Source of the DNA: Agriotes lineatus
Taxonomy: Eukaryota; Arthropoda; Insecta; Coleoptera; Elateridae
NCBI GenBank assembly: GCA_940337035.1
Contig: OW679195.1
Coordinates: 175,928,015 to 175,992,014 of the forward strand
Direction of reading: 5' to 3'
DNA length: 64,000 nt
Shown here piece after piece: positions 60,261-64,000 of the stretch. The notes under the pieces were generated by a model that did no database searches, was not told where the DNA came from, and worked only from the letters and a program-made list of their open reading frames with translations. The first letter of the stretch is position 1, and every line of letters starts with the position of its first letter. The position numbers were made by a program, and so were the translations under genes.

Positions 60261-60330
60261 GCGTCGGCCGGGAATTGAACCCGGGCCGCTCGCGTGGCAG
60301 GCTAGCATTCTACCCCTGGACCAACCTGGC
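60261..60330 (-). tRNA. tRNA-Gly(GCC)-like, probable pseudogene or tRNA-derived repeat
   Basis: The 70-nt reverse strand has box A (TGGTCCAGGGG), anticodon loop CTGCCAC and box B GGTTCAATTCC, closely matching eukaryotic tRNA-Gly(GCC). It is followed within about 5 nt by T7, a Pol III terminator. The 5' acceptor strand (GCCAGGT) does not pair with the 3' strand (CCGACGC), and the anticodon stem has one mismatch. Functional charging is therefore doubtful. Confidence 0.6.
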
Positions 60331-60710
60331 TTGTTTAAATAATGATTAATATGAACATACAGAATCTCCCGAGCTAATATCACACTGCGACAGCAGCTGT
60401 CGCACCGCAGCCCACGGAGACAGCGCTTCGCTCTCCTGCTTAGAGGATTTAATTAAATTAAAACTTTTTCGTACTTTTTTGTAAATATAAACCGGCCTAA
60501 GATCTAAGTCTAAAAATTAGCAAACTTTTAAGCCATCATGCAACTTAATCGGTTCAGTATCTTCTGAGGAGATAGCGAACAAAGATACAAACATTCAAAC
60601 AAAGAAAGAGAGCAACGATTTTATGTTATAGGACTAGTGAGTCACCCGAACTACGCTTCGGTTCGCTAATTTAAAAGAGCTTCATTAATATAAATTTTTA
60701 AAAAAAGTAT

Positions 60711-60779
60711 GCTTCGCCGCGAATCGAACCCGGGCTGCCGGCGTGGCAGGCGAGCATTCTACCCCTAGACCAACGTGAC
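60711..60779 (-). tRNA. tRNA-Gly(GCC)-like, second copy, probable pseudogene
   Basis: Same layout as the first copy, with box A TGGTCTAGGGG, loop CTGCCAC and a box B with one change (GGTTCGATTCG). It is again followed by T7. The acceptor strands (GTCACGT and GCGAAGC) do not pair and the anticodon stem is damaged differently. The shared 5' flank shows it was copied with a long upstream segment. Confidence 0.55.
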
Positions 60780-61089
60780 TTGCTTGAATAAGATGTTGTT
60801 ATAATGATATATGAACATAATTAATCACCCGAGCTAACAGCACACGGCCACAGCAGCTGTCACACCACGGCCCAGGGGGTCAGACGCTCCGCTGCTTAGA
60901 GGATTTAATTAATTTAAAACTTTTTCGCACTTTTTTTGAAAATAAAAACCGGCCTACGATCTAAGTCTAAAAATTATCAAACTTTTAAGCCATCATACAA
61001 CTTAATCGGTCCAGTATCTTCGGAGGAGATAGCGAACAAACACAGAAAGAAAGAAAGAGAGCAACGATTTTATGTTATAGGATTATATT

Positions 61090-61475
61090 GAAATAAATGA
61101 GTTTGCACGTAAAAGTAATGTAATTGTCCAACAAATAAGCTTACGCCGGTCTAATAGACACTTCATCTTAAATCTAACCTAAAAATAAAATATATTGGAG
61201 CCAGTTTTAAAGGCAGCAATTTGTTCTTTCATAGCCGTACTAGATGAGATTAATTTTTGGTCATACTTTACTATATGGGGTGATTCCTTGATCAATTCTA
61301 AGATAAAAAGTTCATACAAACATGGGGGTTTCAAAATAAAAGATGTTGAAGTTTAAAAAAAGATATATTTTTTCATAAATTTGGTAAACGGCTAGAGGTA
61401 TTCTAATGAAACTTGGTGTAGGTTAGTATTTCATAAAGTGGCATTGTTTAGTAAAAATAAATTTAATTTATTTCC
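61090..61475. other. unassigned AT-rich sequence
   Basis: Nothing recognised. Confidence 0.4.
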
Positions 61476-61477
61476 AA

Positions 61478-61537
61478 CAGTGGCGTGCATAGGGCGACCT
61501 CAGTTACCTTATTCTAGAAAAATGTGGTACGCCACTG
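61478..61537. mobile_element. 60-bp mini inverted-repeat element
   Basis: CAGTGGCGTGC and GTACGCCACTG bound 60 bp. CAGTGGCG-type ends are common in several cut-and-paste families. No clear target duplication, so confidence is modest. Confidence 0.5.
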
Positions 61538-61739
61538 TTTTTTAGCCAAAGGTTTTGTAGCTATTGTAAGATTGTTTGTTATTAAATAATATTTTTAAAA
61601 ATTTGAAATTAATTATTCAACATATAATTTTGTTATTTTTTGCAATTTTAATAGTGAGTACATAGATAACAGTGTAAAAGAAGATAATGTCATCAACTCA
61701 TTAAACTTATTAAAATAGAATTTATAGATCAGTGCTACA

Positions 61740-62720
61740 ACACATGACGTATGGATTATTTTTTCTCTTTTCCCAGTTCTGGATCTAACCACATTTTCTC
61801 TTGGTCGTTCTCTTCTTTTTTCTCTAGTTCTTTTCCTAAGTGTATTTTTACTTGTCTTTGATGTGTCATTTGATAGACACAATTCAACTATCTTGCTCTC
61901 TACACCTTGACGACCGTTGTCTCTTCTTCTTCTCCATTATCTCTGTGCTCGTTTACTCCATCAAAATTTGTCTTGATAATCTTCTTTTTTCCCATATTTC
62001 GATTTTTTTACGGTGTTATACGTACGGATACATGTCTGACAACTATACACTTCTATTTGCAATTGTTATTTTTAGATATTCGAATTGATGTATCTTTTCA
62101 AAATAGCACTTTTTGTTATTTTTCTTTTTAATTTTTTATTGTTATTCATTGTTTCGAGCCTTACCTTTATCTTTAAATATTTTATTTTATCGTCAGTAAT
62201 AGCAAGCAGTAATAGCAATGTTTTTTTAACTTGCTTGATCTTTAATTTATTGAAGACATTCTCGACTTCATATTTCTTGTTATCAATTCAATATCATCTG
62301 TATATGCGATGGTAAATTATTCTTTTTGTTTATATTCCATTTACCTTTAAAATACAATTTCAAACACATTATTTCTGTTTTTAGTTTGAGTCGTAAATTT
62401 TCTTCATAACTGTGGTTCTTGCTGTTTCTTATATAAAATTTAGTCTGTCGTTGATCTATCATTCCTTAATCTACTTGCTATTTTATTCAAATGGAAATTT
62501 AATCTTTCTCTTTTTATCACTCCGAATACTTTGCAGCGTACATTCAAGATGACTATTCCTTTGTGTGATTTTCCATATAATATGCTATCCCTTTTTTTAA
62601 TATAGGGCAGCTTATTACATTTGTCTAGTTTCCGATATTTTTTCCGTCTCAACTATTTATCTAAGTCTTTCTTAATTTCTGCTGTAATTCCTTTTCGCCT
62701 GCACAATTAGTGTTTTCACT
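61740..62720 (-). pseudogene. degraded LINE reverse transcriptase
   Basis: The - strand reads KGIVILNVRCKVFGVIKRER and SRLRNDRSTTDQ (about 62565-62440), matching the 'YRGISLLN..YKVF...ERL' and 'CGFR..RSTTDQIF' blocks of insect LINEs. YTDDIELITRN (about 62310-62275) then carries a YTDD version of the YADD catalytic box. RPRENVVRS-like text (about 61795) resembles the 'GRPRxRW' tail. Frames shift often. Related to, but distinct from, the other two LINE relics. Confidence 0.6.
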
Positions 62721-62724
62721 TCTT

Positions 62725-64000
62725 TATTGTCACACCAGATTTTTTATTGGCCGGATAATTCTCTCAACATCAAGTGACTACGTGGATACAATTGCCAGCC
62801 AGACTACCTCAGAGACACGATATGCAGTTTTTTCAGTACTACAAATAATTAACTACCAAAAAACGGGCGCTAATGAATCTTTTAACTAACGACAAGTATA
62901 TCCAGGTATCACAGTGAATTCGTAAACACAAAAGTAACACAATAATCTGAAAGAAAGCACACGAATCGAGGTAGCAGTAACATGAACGAGACAAAGTACT
63001 AGTATCACATTATAATAATCACAGGGCAGAAGTAATTATTCTCTAAATATAGGTCAAAACTAAAGTGATAAATATATGCAACAAGAAGATGCACCTCAAA
63101 ACACATAAACTCGACTTGAAAGTAAGTTAATATTTACAACAAGTTAAAATATACAAATATAATCTGCATAAAGTATAACCAACAACAGATTAAAAGTGAT
63201 GCGGAGACTAAATTAGACTCCTAGGATGAAAATCATTCGTTATATTAATTAGAGCATTTGAATGGGCCCTGAAGGGCACCTATGGAGTTCCTTAAATGAA
63301 CTGTAGGTATACGACAAAAGTTCGAATGTAAAAGAAAGGCCCATGGGGCTCTGAGGAAACTCCAGCAGGACCTTCTCGCAATATACGGCAACGAGGCAAG
63401 TTACGAAGGTGCTACAGAGACATAAGATCACGGTCACATCTCAATAGTGTTAACAAAGAGGAAATAATACACATTACATCAATTTCATTTCGTTGATATC
63501 CCAGGCTCACTCGAATGGCTCACGTATGGCTAGCTCAGGACAACGGAGGCTAAGCCAGGACGAATACAGAAGGCTCGGTCCAGGAATGTTGCATTCAAGG
63601 CAGAAACTGGATCAAGGCCGTTGACTGCACATGGAACTGCGATCCTCACAATGAACAGTTATTTGGACTTCTGAAATTGCAGCTATAAGGAATACCCAAA
63701 ATAGAATAAGGAACGTATCAAAACGCGGTACGATGGAAGCATTGACTTACCCCAAATTTGGGCCACGTGCAAATGAATTCAAACAGCTCGCAACTAAAAA
63801 ACCGCCAAGAATTGGCGTGAGAGAAAATTCTCTCGTTACACCGCCAGAGCTACAATTAAACCGCTACATCAACGAGGGCTCAGTCCCATCAAAGCTACAC
63901 TAACATGCCTGCAGAACTTTGGGCGATCTAAAGGAAGCTTAACTGTTTGCAAACATCGCACACAACGAATAGAAACAAAACACGACCAGGAAGGGCGCGC
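62725..64000. other. unassigned; composition shifts to GC-richer
   Basis: From about 63230 the sequence is clearly less AT-rich than the rest of the window and lacks similarity to repeats here. Frames on both strands are broken and show no domain I know. It may be the edge of another large element or of a host locus that continues beyond the window. Confidence 0.3.

Larger units (their letters stand above)
60250..61085. repeat. two-copy direct duplication (~400 bp unit) with tRNA-Gly-like segments
   Basis: Units at about 60250-60640 and 60700-61085 align along their length: tRNA-like segment, CCCGAGCTAA, CAGCAGCTGTC, GCTTAGAGGATTTAATTAA, CGGCCTA-GATCTAAGTCTAAA, GATAGCGAACAAA, and GAGCAACGATTTTATGTTAT. 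They differ by substitutions and small indels. Either a tandem segmental duplication or two copies of one mobile repeat. Confidence 0.8.

Noticed and set aside
61840..62315. Overlapping hydrophobic + strand frames
   Set aside because: They are antisense to the degraded - strand LINE reverse transcriptase.

Overview
The window looks like AT-rich arthropod nuclear DNA, most likely from an insect. The transposon families point that way: mariner relatives, an RTE-like LINE, a Penelope-like element, a long-spacer DDE transposon with a 54-nt spliceosomal intron, and tRNA-derived SINEs. I found no intact host protein-coding gene. The longest open frames are shadows of repeats or unsupported. The species cannot be named from this sequence.

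Layout. 0.5-3.6 kb: degraded + strand LINE holding a retroposed 5S rRNA copy with an 11-bp target duplication. 4.5-10.4 kb: several palindromes, a repeat with a short CA/GACA tract, and a foldback mariner with two diverging transposase C-termini. 11.4-14.6 kb: a hairpin element, then a relic of the long-spacer DDE transposon. 16.6-22.9 kb: an element with terminal inverted repeats, a tRNA-like head and a hammerhead-like core; a mariner relic; a SINE; a 2.3-kb DDE transposon with its ends intact; and several MITEs. 23.3-28.0 kb: head-to-tail and dispersed hairpin elements, one cutting cleanly into a nearly full-length - strand LINE. 31.0-38.9 kb: another mariner scrap, a second hairpin-element family, two large foldback elements and a - strand Penelope-like element with a GIY-YIG motif. 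39-57 kb: mostly unrecognised sequence with a (CA)110 tract, a nested relic, a GC-rich island that may be a - strand promoter and first exon, more hairpins and a mariner relic. 60-62.7 kb: two tRNA-Gly-like copies in a duplicated block and a - strand LINE relic.

The strongest unexplained signal is structural. Six different palindromes (near 7.83, 23.86/25.78, 27.86, 31.6/11.5/47.7, 50.49 and 57.46 kb) have unrelated arm sequences but share one apex design. A short dinucleotide, TC on one strand and GA on the other, sits in direct rather than inverted orientation on both arms. One folded strand therefore places tandem G.A mismatches beside a small loop, often GCC-GAA-GGC. Some repeat the same mismatch farther down the arm. 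The best-bounded of these elements ends in GTATTACCC, has TTGA on both sides, and occurs head-to-tail with a single TTGA at each junction. This would fit a rolling-circle or tetranucleotide-directed mechanism, although an ordinary 4-bp target duplication remains possible.

Everything here comes from reading by eye. Relic boundaries are approximate to tens of bases, and family names rest on recognised protein motifs, not on searches.
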